NCBI GenBank assembly: GCA_025355395.1
Contig: JANXZT010000131.1
Location: 1-10,501 of the forward strand
Reading direction: 5' to 3'
Origin: Betaproteobacteria bacterium
Lineage (GTDB): Bacteria > Pseudomonadota > Gammaproteobacteria > Burkholderiales > Casimicrobiaceae
DNA length: 10,501 bases
The first letter of the stretch is position 1. Each line of letters starts with the position of its first letter. Position numbers and translations under genes: made by a program. The notes beneath the pieces are model-generated. The model searched no databases. It was given only the letters and a program-made list of their open reading frames with translations, and was not told the origin of the DNA. Of this stretch, positions 1 through 8,204 are shown piece after piece.

Positions 1-680
1 TCATCGGGCGTTCCGACGTTGGCCCATTGTCCTGCGTAGAGCTCACCGGTGACGATGCCGCTTTCGATCCAAGTTTCGAACAGCGGCAGGAGTCTGAGTT
101 TGACGCCGCGTGGAAGTTCGCTGAAAAGTGCGGTGTCGTAGAGCGCGATGTTGCCAAACGTCAGCTTTGCGGCGCCGTCAAGACGCACGCACTCGCCTGC
201 GAGCACGAAATCGCCGCACGGGTGATAAAGCGGGTTGGGCACCATGACCAGGTGCACGCGCGGCGCCTGCGCGTCCGACGCCATCCTGGCGGCGCGCGCA
301 ACCAACCCGGCATAGTCATATTCCGTGCAGATGTCGCCGCTCAACGTCAGCACGATCCCCGGCCGCAGCAGCGGATAGGCCGTGGCGATGCCGCCGGCAG
401 TTTCCAATGCTGTGGGTTCAATCGACCATTGAAGGCGAACGCCGAGCGCACTGCCGTTGCCGAGGGTATCGACAAGCATGGACGCGAGATGCGAAGCATT
501 GATGACGATGTCGATGATTCCGGCCGCGCGCAACGCCTCGATCTGGCGCACGATCAGTGCTTTTCCGGCCACTTTCAGGAGTGGTTTGGGTGTGGAATCG
601 GAAAGCGGACGCATGCGCTCACCGCGTCCGGCGGCGAGGATCATGGCGCGCAATCCTGGGCTGACCGCGCTCAATGCCAT
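1..680 (-). CDS. murU: N-acetylmuramate alpha-1-phosphate uridylyltransferase (MurU), 3' end cut by window edge
   Basis: Nucleotidyltransferase that converts MurNAc-1-phosphate plus UTP to UDP-MurNAc in the cell-wall recycling bypass; it acts in the cytoplasm directly after AmgK. I translated 226 codons. The nucleotide-binding motif MILAAGRGERMRPL lies at residues 13-26 with TPKPLL following, ETAGGI is at 93-98, the metal-binding GD of LTLSGD is at 115-116, NPLYHPCGDF is at 149-158 and LTFGNIALY at 173-181. The last visible residues, WANVGTPD, match the family's C-terminal W-x-DVGT motif, so only about 10 residues should be missing. The start at 680 lies 5 bases after the amgK stop, which suggests translational coupling. 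An alternative ATG at 644, preceded by AGGA nine bases upstream, would begin exactly at MILAAG. Related sugar-1-phosphate nucleotidyltransferases share these motifs; the amgK neighbour makes MurU the best call. Confidence 0.9.
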   Translation of the reverse strand, partial: MALSAVSPGLRAMILAAGRGERMRPLSDSTPKPLLKVAGKALIVRQIEALRAAGIIDIVINASHLASMLVDTLGNGSALGVRLQWSIEPTALETAGGIATAYPLLRPGIVLTLSGDICTEYDYAGLVARAARMASDAQAPRVHLVMVPNPLYHPCGDFVLAGECVRLDGAAKLTFGNIALYDTALFSELPRGVKLRLLPLFETWIESGIVTGELYAGQWANVGTPD

Positions 681-685
681 GGCAG

Positions 686-1750
686 TCAAGCGATCCGGCC
701 CGCCTGCGGCGCCGCCGCTTCGAGCGACTCGAGAAGTCGCAGGAATGGATGCAGCGCAGCGTATCGGGTGCAGGCACCCCGAAGGTAGGTCATGACGCGC
801 GGCATGTCGGCGAGATAGCCGGCCTTGCCGTCGCGGTGGTAAAGGCGCGCAAAGATGCCGAGGACCTTCAATTGGCGTTGCACGCCCATCCATTCGAAGT
901 CGCGCCAGAAGTTGCCGAAATCGCAATCTACGGGGAGCTCCGCGGTACGCGCGCGCTCCCAATAGCGAGCCGCGAGGTCGATTTGCTGCTCTTCGGGCCA
1001 CGCGACGTAGGCATCGCGCAACAGCGAGACCAGGTCATAGGTGATCGGGCCGAGCACCGCGTCCTGGAAATCGAGCACGCCAGGGTTCCGGGTACATACC
1101 ATCAGGTTGCGTGAATGATAGTCGCGGTGGACGAACACCTGAGGCTGCGCCAGATTGTTTTCGAGCACGACGCGGAATGTTTCCTGCAGCGTGCTCGTCT
1201 GCTGCTTGTCCAATGTCTTGCCGAGGTGACGCTGCACATACCATTCGGGAAACAGCATCAGCTCGCGCCGAAGGAGCGCCTCGTCGTACGGCGGGAGCTC
1301 GTTCACGCGCGTTGCCGCCTGCCACCGCACGAGCGCGTCGATCGCGTCGAGGTACAGGCGCTTCGCCGATAGTGGATCGAGCGCGGCCAGATACGTGCGA
1401 TCGCCAAGATCGGTGAGAAGCAGCAGGCCGCGTTCGATGTCGGCCGCCAGCACCTCGGGCGCATTGACTCCGGCCGTGCGCAGCAATTGCGCGACATGCA
1501 CGAAGGGCCGGCAATCCTCCATTGGCGGAGGTGCATCCATGGCAACAACCGTGCGGTGGCCGCGCCACGGCTCTGCCAGCGTCATGCGAAAGTAGCGACG
1601 AAAGCTCGCATCGGCCGACGCAGGTGCCAGCGTGAACGCATGCGTGGCGAGCGTCGCGGCGGTCCAGCCGGAAAGCATGGCGAGGCGCGGGTCCGCCACT
1701 TGCGAGGCTCCGGAACCGCCAAGGGCTGAAATTGAGCTTGCGGCGGACAT
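686..1750 (-). CDS. amgK: anomeric MurNAc/GlcNAc kinase (AmgK), aminoglycoside phosphotransferase fold
   Basis: Cytoplasmic kinase that phosphorylates the anomeric hydroxyl of MurNAc and GlcNAc released from peptidoglycan, making the substrate for MurU. The 354-residue product has the APH/choline-kinase fold: SFRRYFRM in the N-lobe (residues 49-56), LLLTDLGDRTYL at the hinge region (110-121), the catalytic loop VHRDYHSRNLM at 207-217 with Asp210 as likely base and Asn215 as metal ligand, and VLDFQDAVLGP at 225-235 with Asp227 as the Mg-binding aspartate. The chosen start has no clear ribosome binding site, and the first 20 or so residues are Ser/Gly/Ala-rich, so the internal Met25 (MLSGW), close to where the conserved part begins, is an alternative. 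It is followed by murU after 5 bases and is divergent from lptD. The APH family also includes antibiotic and small-molecule kinases; the murU partner and position next to lptD decide the name. Confidence 0.9.
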   Translation of the reverse strand: MSAASSISALGGSGASQVADPRLAMLSGWTAATLATHAFTLAPASADASFRRYFRMTLAEPWRGHRTVVAMDAPPPMEDCRPFVHVAQLLRTAGVNAPEVLAADIERGLLLLTDLGDRTYLAALDPLSAKRLYLDAIDALVRWQAATRVNELPPYDEALLRRELMLFPEWYVQRHLGKTLDKQQTSTLQETFRVVLENNLAQPQVFVHRDYHSRNLMVCTRNPGVLDFQDAVLGPITYDLVSLLRDAYVAWPEEQQIDLAARYWERARTAELPVDCDFGNFWRDFEWMGVQRQLKVLGIFARLYHRDGKAGYLADMPRVMTYLRGACTRYAALHPFLRLLESLEAAAPQAGRIA

Positions 1751-1890
1751 CGACAGGAGTAATCAGAAAGGTGGGGCACACGGCGGCGCGCGTGGAATGA
1801 TTCCCCATGCGACCCTCGCCGATGTTGGCGTTGGCTCGGGCAGACTCGCCACCCACGATAGAATGGGATCATTTTAACATCGGCTTGCGC
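1751..1890. promoter_or_regulatory. divergent intergenic region between amgK and lptD
   Basis: This 140-base gap must carry the promoters for the amgK-murU pair (minus strand) and for lptD-surA (plus strand). Visible elements are a short perfect inverted repeat GGAAT-G-ATTCC at 1794-1804 and an AT-rich stretch at 1859-1880. The stretch reads TAGAAT on the plus strand (1859-1864) and an extended -10-like TGTTAAAAT on the minus strand (1871-1879). I find no convincing -35 hexamer for lptD and no clear sigma-E promoter. Placement is certain; the function of each element is inferred. Confidence 0.45.
1871..1879 (-). promoter_or_regulatory. candidate extended -10 promoter element for amgK-murU
   Basis: On the minus strand the bases read TGTTAAAAT, matching the extended -10 pattern TGnTAnAAT with five of six -10 positions agreeing with TATAAT. 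No good -35 is seen 16-18 bases upstream, as can be the case for extended -10 promoters. Transcription would start near 1864, leaving a leader of about 114 bases before amgK. The site ends 12 bases before the lptD start codon, so the two transcription units would interfere closely. Confidence 0.3.
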
Positions 1891-4239
1891 ATGAATCGCT
1901 GGTTGTCATCTCTCATCGTCGCGGCATTGATTCGCGCGCTCCTTGCCGATGCGCAGGCTCAGGAGAGCGCCGTTGCGCCGGGGGCTTCGCTACCCGAACC
2001 GCAACTGAAGCTTGCGCCGGAGCTCGTTGCACCGATCGTACCTTCGCGTCCCAATGCGGCGAGCGCACCTCCACCGCTTCGCCCTGCGCCGGGTACCGTG
2101 CAGGACCGCTCGATTTTCTTGCGCGCGGCGGAGTTCGAAGGCACGGGTGGGGATCATGTCGATGCAAGCGGCCACGTCGAATTGCGCACCCGGCGCGAGA
2201 CCGTGCTTGCAGACTGGATGCGTTACGACTTCGATACGGAGGAAATCTGGGGCAAGGGCGATGTCCTTCTACGCCGCGGCATCGACTGGATCACCGGACC
2301 GGAAGCGCGTTACCGGCGTGGGCCCGAAACCGGGTTTTTCAGTTCGCCACGCTTTTTCTTCGGCGAGAACGGCGCGCGCGGGACCGCGAGCGAAATACGG
2401 TTTGTGGGGCCACAGCGCTTCGAGGCGACCGACGCCCGGTATACGACCTGTGTGGCCCCGCGCGAAGATTGGTATCTGCGCATGGGCGAGCTCGAAGTCG
2501 ATCAGGCGCGCAAGATCGGCACCGGCCGGCACGCGACGGTCTATTTCATGGGGGCGCCGATTGCCTACACGCCGTGGCTCGAGTTTCCGCTCTCCGACGA
2601 ACGCAAATCGGGCTTCCTGACCCCCACGCTCGGCTCGACCGGCACCCGCGGGTTCGAGCTCGCCACACCGTACTACTTCAATCTTGCCCCGAACTATGAT
2701 GCGACCCTCACGCCGCGGCTCATGACCAAGCGCGGTGTGCAACTGGGGGCGCAGTTCCGCTACCTCTTCCCGACGTTCGCGGGCGAGATGGATGTCGAGG
2801 ACCTGCCCAATGACCGGGTGACGGGAACCAATCGCTACGCGCTGGCCTGGAAGCACAATCAGAACCTCGACGCATTGGTGCCGGGACTGGCGGGATTCTG
2901 GAACCTGAACAAGGTCTCCGACGACACCTATTTCGCGGACTTGGCCGATCGCATTGCAGTGACATCGCAGACGACCCTGCCGCGCGAAGGCGGGTTCGCC
3001 TATACCCGCGGGCCGCTGCAGATCGTCGCCCGGCAGCAATCGTTCCAGACCCTGCAGGATCCCAACGCTCCGCCGGCCGGCTCGCCGTACAACCGCATTC
3101 CGCAGGTGCTGGCTGCCATCCGCGAGACCGACTGGCTCGGCATGACGTTCGCGGCCACCGGCGAGTACGTGCGCTTCAGCAACCCGACGTTGCCCACCGG
3201 CCAGCGGGTATTCGCGTATCCCACCGTCGCGTGGAGCCATCAGGGCGCCGCGTGGTTCGTCACCGCGAAGACCGGGCTGCATGCGCGCTACTACCAGCTC
3301 GATCAGCCTGTGGCCGGGGAAACGCGTGCGGATTTCATGATCCCGGTGAGCTCGGTGGACAGTGGGGTGGTGTTCGAGCGTGATTGGCGCGTATATGGGC
3401 AGAACGTGGTGCAAACCCTCGAGCCGCGGGCCTTCTACGTCTACGTGCCCTACCGCGACCAGAGCCGCGTGCCTGCATTCGACACCGCCATCGACGATTA
3501 CAATTTCGGCCAGCTCTTCAGCGAGAACCGCTATCTGGGCAACGACCGGGTGGGGGACGCCAATCAACTCACGCTTGCGCTTACTTCCCGCTTCATCGAT
3601 CCAGCAAGCGGCGGTGAGCGGTTGCGGGTAGCGCTCGGCCAGCGGTTCTACTTCGCCGACCAGCGGGTGACGCTCAACGAGCCGCCGCGTTCCGCTGCGA
3701 CTTCCGATGTGCTGCTGCTCGCCGAAGGCAAGCTGACCGAGGCGTGGTCGCTTGCCGGGCTGATGCAATACAACTTCGATGCCTCCAAGTCGGAGCGCTT
3801 CGACGCCGGGTTCCGCTACACGCCGACGCCAGGCAAGGTCTTGAGCGCCAGTTATCGCTATACGCGGCAACTTGTGGACCCGACCGCGGTCAATACCCAG
3901 TTGAAGCAATTCGACGTGGCGGCGCAGTGGCCGATCAATGCGCAATGGACCTTCCTCGGGCGATGGAACTACTCGCTCGTCGATCGCAAGACCCTGGAGG
4001 CGGTAGCGGGGGTCGAGTACAATGCCGACTGCTGGGTGGTGCGCGTTGTCGCGCAGCGGCTCACTACCACGACGCAGACCACCACCACGTCGGTGTACCT
4101 GCAGCTCGAACTGAATGGCTTGGCGCGCGTCGGAACCAGCCCCCTGGATCTCCTGCGGCGCAGTGTCCCCGGCTACGTGAGGACCAACGATCCCGCCGTA
4201 TCCCCGCGTGATCGCGGCGACGTCTTTCCCGAATTCTGA
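1891..4239 (+). CDS. lptD: LPS-assembly protein LptD (outer-membrane lipopolysaccharide translocon)
   Basis: LptD forms the outer-membrane barrel that, with the lipoprotein LptE, inserts lipopolysaccharide into the outer leaflet. The chosen start at 1891 gives 782 residues beginning with a signal peptide (MNR, a hydrophobic stretch, likely cleavage after AQA at 21-23). An upstream in-frame ATG at 1807 would bury that peptide behind 28 residues. No clear ribosome binding site is present at 1891, and an Arg at position 15 inside the hydrophobic stretch is slightly unusual. A Pro/Ala-rich linker (about 24-70) leads to the periplasmic OstA/LptA-like jellyroll (about 72-190), then the beta-barrel with DERKSGFLTPTLGSTGTRGFELATPYYFNLAPNYDATL and the conserved C-terminal YLQLELNGLARVGTSPLDLLRRSVPGY. 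The protein has exactly two cysteines, C187 and C714, suited to one interdomain disulfide. Length is typical. surA follows after 8 bases. Confidence 0.96.
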   Translation: MNRWLSSLIVAALIRALLADAQAQESAVAPGASLPEPQLKLAPELVAPIVPSRPNAASAPPPLRPAPGTVQDRSIFLRAAEFEGTGGDHVDASGHVELRTRRETVLADWMRYDFDTEEIWGKGDVLLRRGIDWITGPEARYRRGPETGFFSSPRFFFGENGARGTASEIRFVGPQRFEATDARYTTCVAPREDWYLRMGELEVDQARKIGTGRHATVYFMGAPIAYTPWLEFPLSDERKSGFLTPTLGSTGTRGFELATPYYFNLAPNYDATLTPRLMTKRGVQLGAQFRYLFPTFAGEMDVEDLPNDRVTGTNRYALAWKHNQNLDALVPGLAGFWNLNKVSDDTYFADLADRIAVTSQTTLPREGGFAYTRGPLQIVARQQSFQTLQDPNAPPAGSPYNRIPQVLAAIRETDWLGMTFAATGEYVRFSNPTLPTGQRVFAYPTVAWSHQGAAWFVTAKTGLHARYYQLDQPVAGETRADFMIPVSSVDSGVVFERDWRVYGQNVVQTLEPRAFYVYVPYRDQSRVPAFDTAIDDYNFGQLFSENRYLGNDRVGDANQLTLALTSRFIDPASGGERLRVALGQRFYFADQRVTLNEPPRSAATSDVLLLAEGKLTEAWSLAGLMQYNFDASKSERFDAGFRYTPTPGKVLSASYRYTRQLVDPTAVNTQLKQFDVAAQWPINAQWTFLGRWNYSLVDRKTLEAVAGVEYNADCWVVRVVAQRLTTTTQTTTTSVYLQLELNGLARVGTSPLDLLRRSVPGYVRTNDPAVSPRDRGDVFPEF

Positions 4240-4247
4240 GGTATTGC

Positions 4248-5630
4248 ATGCGTGTATCGACCTTCACCGGCCGTGGCGCCGGTCTCATCACCCTGGCTGC
4301 TACCGCAATACTGGTCGCGATGTCGTGGCCTGCGCGCGCCCAATCGCCGGCCGGCACGCCCACTCCCGGCGTGGCGGCGCCCCTTGCCCGGGCACCACAG
4401 GAGCGCACCGTCCTCCTCGATCGCGTCGTGGCGGTGATCAACGACGAAGCGCTCACCCAGCACGAGATCGATGAGCAGAAGCGCGCGGCCCTGGAGCAGA
4501 TGAAAGCCCAGAAAGTCGTGCCGCCGGCACCGGACGTGCTGGAGAAGCAGGTGATGGAACGACTCATCACCGAGCGCGTTATCCTTCAACTCGCGAAGAC
4601 CGGCGGCATTCGGGTCGACGACGTGCAGGTGGAGCGCACGATCGAGCGCATTGCCCAGGAAAACAAGCTCACGCCCGGAGAGCTTCGCACGGCGCTGGGG
4701 CGCGAAGGAATTGCCTTCGCTAAATACCGCGATGACCTTCGCAACGAGCTCATGATCCAGCGGCTGCGCGAGCGCGAGGTTGACGGGCGCATCCAGGTGA
4801 CCGATGCCGAGGTCGACAATTTCCTGGCCAGCATCGCCGTGCAAAGCGGCGGCGATATCGAATACAACGTGGCGCACATCCTGGTCGTCGTACCGGACCA
4901 GGGCACGCCCGACCAGGTCGAGGCCAAGCGGCAGCGCGCCGAGGATGCCTTGCGGCAAGTGCAAGGGGGCGCCGATTTTGCGCAAGTTGCCGCAGGCTAT
5001 TCCGATGCGCCTGACGCGCTGCAGGGCGGAAGCCTCGGGTGGCGGGGGCCGGCACGTCTGCCCTCGGTATTCGTCGAGCCGGTGCGAAGCCTGAAGCCGG
5101 GACAAGTTTCCGCAGTGCTGCGCTCGGCCAGCGGCTTTCATATCGTGAAACTGATCGAAACCCGCAGCCGCAACGAACCCACCGTGGTCGACCAGACACA
5201 TGCACGCCACATCCTCATCAAGGTCAACGAAGTCACCTCGGAGGCCGATGCCAAGGCGCGCATCGACCGGATCAAGGATCGTCTGGATGGCGGCGCCAAA
5301 TTTGACGAGTTGGCGCGCCTCAATTCCGAGGACCCGTCGGCTGCAAAGGGCGGTGATCTCGGCTGGATATCGCCGGGAGATACCGTACCCGATTTCGAGC
5401 GCGCCATGAATGCGCAGAAGCCGAATGAAATCGCGACGCCGGTGCGGTCGCAGTTCGGATGGCATCTCATCCAGGTGCTGGAACGGCGCACGCAGGACAT
5501 CACCGCCGCGCGACAGCGCGAGCAGGCGCGCATCGCACTTCGGCAGCGGAAGTCCGACGAGGCCTTCCAGGATTGGGTGCGGCAGATGCGCGATCGCGCC
5601 TACGTCGAAATCAAGGCCGACGAACGATAG
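4248..5630 (+). CDS. surA: periplasmic chaperone and peptidyl-prolyl isomerase SurA
   Basis: SurA escorts unfolded outer-membrane proteins through the periplasm to the BAM complex; LptD is one of its known clients. The 460-residue product has an N-terminal signal peptide (hydrophobic 11-27, likely cleavage after PARA at residue 31). The chaperone N-domain begins at LLDRVVAVINDEALTQHEI (56-74). Two parvulin domains follow: the first about 205-306, with AHILVVVP and GFHIVKL, the second about 317-413, with ARHILIKV, GGDLGWISPG and FGWHLIQVLE. The C-terminal helix DEAFQDWVRQMRDRAYVEI ends the chaperone module. The start is well supported: a GAGGT ribosome binding site at 4238-4242 overlaps the lptD stop, so lptD and surA are almost certainly co-transcribed and perhaps translationally coupled. 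The last 20 bases overlap the end of the convergent gene. Confidence 0.96.
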   Translation: MRVSTFTGRGAGLITLAATAILVAMSWPARAQSPAGTPTPGVAAPLARAPQERTVLLDRVVAVINDEALTQHEIDEQKRAALEQMKAQKVVPPAPDVLEKQVMERLITERVILQLAKTGGIRVDDVQVERTIERIAQENKLTPGELRTALGREGIAFAKYRDDLRNELMIQRLREREVDGRIQVTDAEVDNFLASIAVQSGGDIEYNVAHILVVVPDQGTPDQVEAKRQRAEDALRQVQGGADFAQVAAGYSDAPDALQGGSLGWRGPARLPSVFVEPVRSLKPGQVSAVLRSASGFHIVKLIETRSRNEPTVVDQTHARHILIKVNEVTSEADAKARIDRIKDRLDGGAKFDELARLNSEDPSAAKGGDLGWISPGDTVPDFERAMNAQKPNEIATPVRSQFGWHLIQVLERRTQDITAARQREQARIALRQRKSDEAFQDWVRQMRDRAYVEIKADER

Positions 5631-8184
5631 GAGGCGGTCGGAGCGCTCCGGCGGTTGCGGGTCGATCTTCGCGCGGGGTCCTTCCGGATGAACGCGCGGG
5701 CAGGAGCGCGATGTGCGCGAGACGCGCTGTCACGCCTGGGCTGAACTGCATTTCGAGCCGGAGCTGATCGAACGCGCCGCGCATCCCGGCGGCCTCGATC
5801 GGTATGGCGATGCCCGCCGGGGTTGTGCGCCACCGCGCGCTTCCCGCCACCCGGATTTCGCGCCACGCCTGGTCGGGCCCTGCACGTGCAGCGAGTGCAA
5901 GGCCGTGCAGCGCCGTCGGGTCCTCCAAGCCCACGACGATACTGGCGAATGCCTGTGGCGCGAAGGCGAGCTCGGGCGGTGACACCAACGCCACCGCGCC
6001 CGCGGTTGGCGTCAAGGCGAGCATGCCGGGCTTGAGCGTCATGGCGCCTTCGCTCGTTGTCCACCCGTCACCGTCGGCGTGGCGCGGCGTGCCGAACGTC
6101 CACAACCGCGCGCCGAGCGGCACATTGGCGTGCGAAAGCAGGAAATCGCGCGCCGCATCTTCGAGCGGCGTATTGCGCCAGGCCGTGAACGTGACGTAGC
6201 CGGGCTTGCCCGCGTTGACGCCGTTGGACCCGTTCCACGCCATCGGCGACACGAACCGTGCGCCGTAATTGAAAAGATCGCGCAGGCTGCGGTACGCCGC
6301 GGGATAGGTCGGTGGCGCAGCCGGATTGCGAAGGTCTGCGGTATTGAGCTCCACCACGGCCCAGCGCGGGTCCATGCTGCGGAAGGTCGCAAAAAGCGAG
6401 GACGGCGTCTCCATCCGGATATCGTTGACCGCGGACGCGCCGTAGAGAATTGCGCCGAGGTGGCCGTGGCTGGGGATAGCCCCTTCGATGCTCATTCCAC
6501 CGGTGTCGTAGTTCTTCATCGGGCTCGTCACGTGAATCGCAAACGGCCGCGCGCTCGCGTGCGGCGCCATGAAGCCCTGCGACGACCAGATGCGATCCCG
6601 TGATATGCCGACGGCTGAGAGCCACTGCGACAGCTCGTCGTAATGCAGGTCGACGAGATGGCGGCGAAAGATCTCCCACTCGCGCGTCCATGGATCATCC
6701 CAAAACACCGGGCGGCCGTCTTTCGGCTCTCGCGGAAAACTCCGCGGAGGATCGACATCGTCCCATCGCGCGAAGTGCTTTCCCGCCAGCGCTCCCGCGG
6801 CGGCGAGCGTGAGCGGCTCCTTGCGCCGATAAAGGCGCAAATCCGGCACGTCGCGTGAGCGTTGCCCCGCGTACGGGCCGGTGCCGCGAAGCCATTCCCG
6901 AAACTGGCGGACGGTGCCCGGGTTGTAGTCGTACCACTGGGCTTCGTTGAAGAACGGGTTGAGGTAGGTGTCCGGATCAAGATTGATCCCCACAAAAAGA
7001 TCGGGATGCTCGCGGGCGAAAGCGGCGATCATCGCGCCGGCCGCCTGCAGATTGCGGCGCTTGTAATGCCGCACGTTTTTCGCGTGGACGTTGAAAGTAA
7101 GGGAGCGCGCGAGGTCCGGCGCATCCTGCGATCCAGGCAACTGGCGCAGGTAATCGTCGGGCATCACCTCGTTCTTCTCGTTCCACTGGCAGTTCGCGAT
7201 GTCCTGCTCCAGGTGATCATTCACGTCCCACTCCGGAACATCGCATACTGCACTGGCCCACACCCCGCCGTTGAGCGTGAAGAGCACCGGAACGCGATGC
7301 GCGATGGCATGCGCTATCGTTGCCCGCAGCGAATCCTCGGCGATCCGGCGTTCGCCGCAACGCCGCTGGATGTCCCAATCGGGATCGAACACATAATCGC
7401 GCGTCGCCCCTTTGGTCGTGCGCAGGTAAAGGATCGGCACGCGCATGCCGGCGCGCATCGTGGCCGACAAGTAAGGCGCGTACCAGCGGTCGAGGTCCAG
7501 CGCACCGCCCAGCGCAATGCCCGAGAGTGCCGGCAGGAGATGGAACGTCGTGCCGGATACGGATCGTGATGCGGCGGAGGTTAGCGTCTGCCATCGCGTG
7601 AGCGCGCTGGCTTCCACCAGGTCCTTGGTGGCAAGCACCGTCTCCCGGCCGTCACGCGCTATCGCGACCACCTGAAGCGGACGGTGGTCAGTGCCAAACG
7701 CCGGCGGCAGCGCACTTAAATCACCGGTGAATTCGAAACCGGAACTTGCGCTGTCCGGATAGCCGGGCATGACGCGCGCAACGTCGGGCCGGCTCACGGC
7801 GTAGCGCGCGGAAAAGCGTCGTCCATCGATGCGAATTTCAACTCCGCGAATGCCGGCGGGGTCGAGCGCCCACCCGGAGATCGCAATGCGGGAACCGAGC
7901 ACTGCATCGGTCGCGGGGTTGTCGACGCTGCCCACGGATGCCGCAGGCGCCGGCGCCGTGCGCGCAGGAGTGACTGCCGCCGTGCCAGTGGTCGTTGGCG
8001 CAAGGGTTGTTGGGGCAGAATGGTCCGCAACACGGCCGCGCGTCGCCACCGCATAAAGCTCGGCGCCGGCGATCACTCCAATCGCGGCGAGCACTGCCAG
8101 GAAGTAGGGCCAGGTGCGGCCGGCGGAGTTGCGCAAAGTTACCCCGCGGTGCGGGCGTAGGGCAAACTGTGGCGCGGGCGTCAT
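5611..8184 (-). CDS. membrane-anchored glycoside hydrolase-like protein (Ig-like module, GH42/clan GH-A-like TIM barrel, C-terminal beta-sandwich)
   Basis: An 857-residue protein of unproven function. A single hydrophobic segment (about 25-48, after a basic N-terminus) should anchor it in the inner membrane facing the periplasm. A Thr/Ala/Pro linker (50-85) follows. Residues 86-185 resemble a bacterial Ig-like module (SGWALDPAGIRGVEIRIDG, then SRPDVARVMPGYPDS and SGFEF). Residues about 210-660 look like a glycoside hydrolase TIM barrel; stretches recalling GH42 are YNPGTVRQFREWL (420-432) and HFARWDDVDPPR (470-481). Possible catalytic acids are D403/D405 in NLDPDTY and E612 in VVELNTADLR; this is inference, since the GH42 Asn-Glu pair is not seen. 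Residues about 700-830 look like a beta-sandwich, perhaps carbohydrate-binding, and the tail is Arg/Pro-rich. The ribosome binding site GGGGAGGT directly touches the ATG, an unusually short spacing. It probably shares a transcript with the DUF3460-type gene. Its substrate, presumably a polysaccharide, is unknown. Confidence 0.7.
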   Translation of the reverse strand: MTPAPQFALRPHRGVTLRNSAGRTWPYFLAVLAAIGVIAGAELYAVATRGRVADHSAPTTLAPTTTGTAAVTPARTAPAPAASVGSVDNPATDAVLGSRIAISGWALDPAGIRGVEIRIDGRRFSARYAVSRPDVARVMPGYPDSASSGFEFTGDLSALPPAFGTDHRPLQVVAIARDGRETVLATKDLVEASALTRWQTLTSAASRSVSGTTFHLLPALSGIALGGALDLDRWYAPYLSATMRAGMRVPILYLRTTKGATRDYVFDPDWDIQRRCGERRIAEDSLRATIAHAIAHRVPVLFTLNGGVWASAVCDVPEWDVNDHLEQDIANCQWNEKNEVMPDDYLRQLPGSQDAPDLARSLTFNVHAKNVRHYKRRNLQAAGAMIAAFAREHPDLFVGINLDPDTYLNPFFNEAQWYDYNPGTVRQFREWLRGTGPYAGQRSRDVPDLRLYRRKEPLTLAAAGALAGKHFARWDDVDPPRSFPREPKDGRPVFWDDPWTREWEIFRRHLVDLHYDELSQWLSAVGISRDRIWSSQGFMAPHASARPFAIHVTSPMKNYDTGGMSIEGAIPSHGHLGAILYGASAVNDIRMETPSSLFATFRSMDPRWAVVELNTADLRNPAAPPTYPAAYRSLRDLFNYGARFVSPMAWNGSNGVNAGKPGYVTFTAWRNTPLEDAARDFLLSHANVPLGARLWTFGTPRHADGDGWTTSEGAMTLKPGMLALTPTAGAVALVSPPELAFAPQAFASIVVGLEDPTALHGLALAARAGPDQAWREIRVAGSARWRTTPAGIAIPIEAAGMRGAFDQLRLEMQFSPGVTARLAHIALLPARSSGRTPREDRPATAGALRPPPIVRRP

Positions 8185-8204
8185 ACCTCCCCGCCGCGAA
8201 AGCT

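Noticed and set aside
27..788. Open plus-strand frame of 253 codons over murU
   Set aside because: The opposite strand translates to a full set of MurU motifs in order; the plus frame shows none.
1859..1864. TAGAAT as a -10 box for lptD
   Set aside because: No acceptable -35 at 16-18 bases and no TGn extension; the nearest TTGGCT is 22 bases away. It remains only a possibility.
2269..3945. Open minus-strand frame of 558 codons inside lptD
   Set aside because: It is antisense to a clear lptD, shows no recognisable domain, and is rich in Arg/His/Gly as expected from a shadow frame in GC-rich coding DNA.
4173..5465. Open minus-strand frame of 430 codons inside surA
   Set aside because: It is antisense to a clear surA with both parvulin domains intact; composition and lack of motifs fit a shadow frame.
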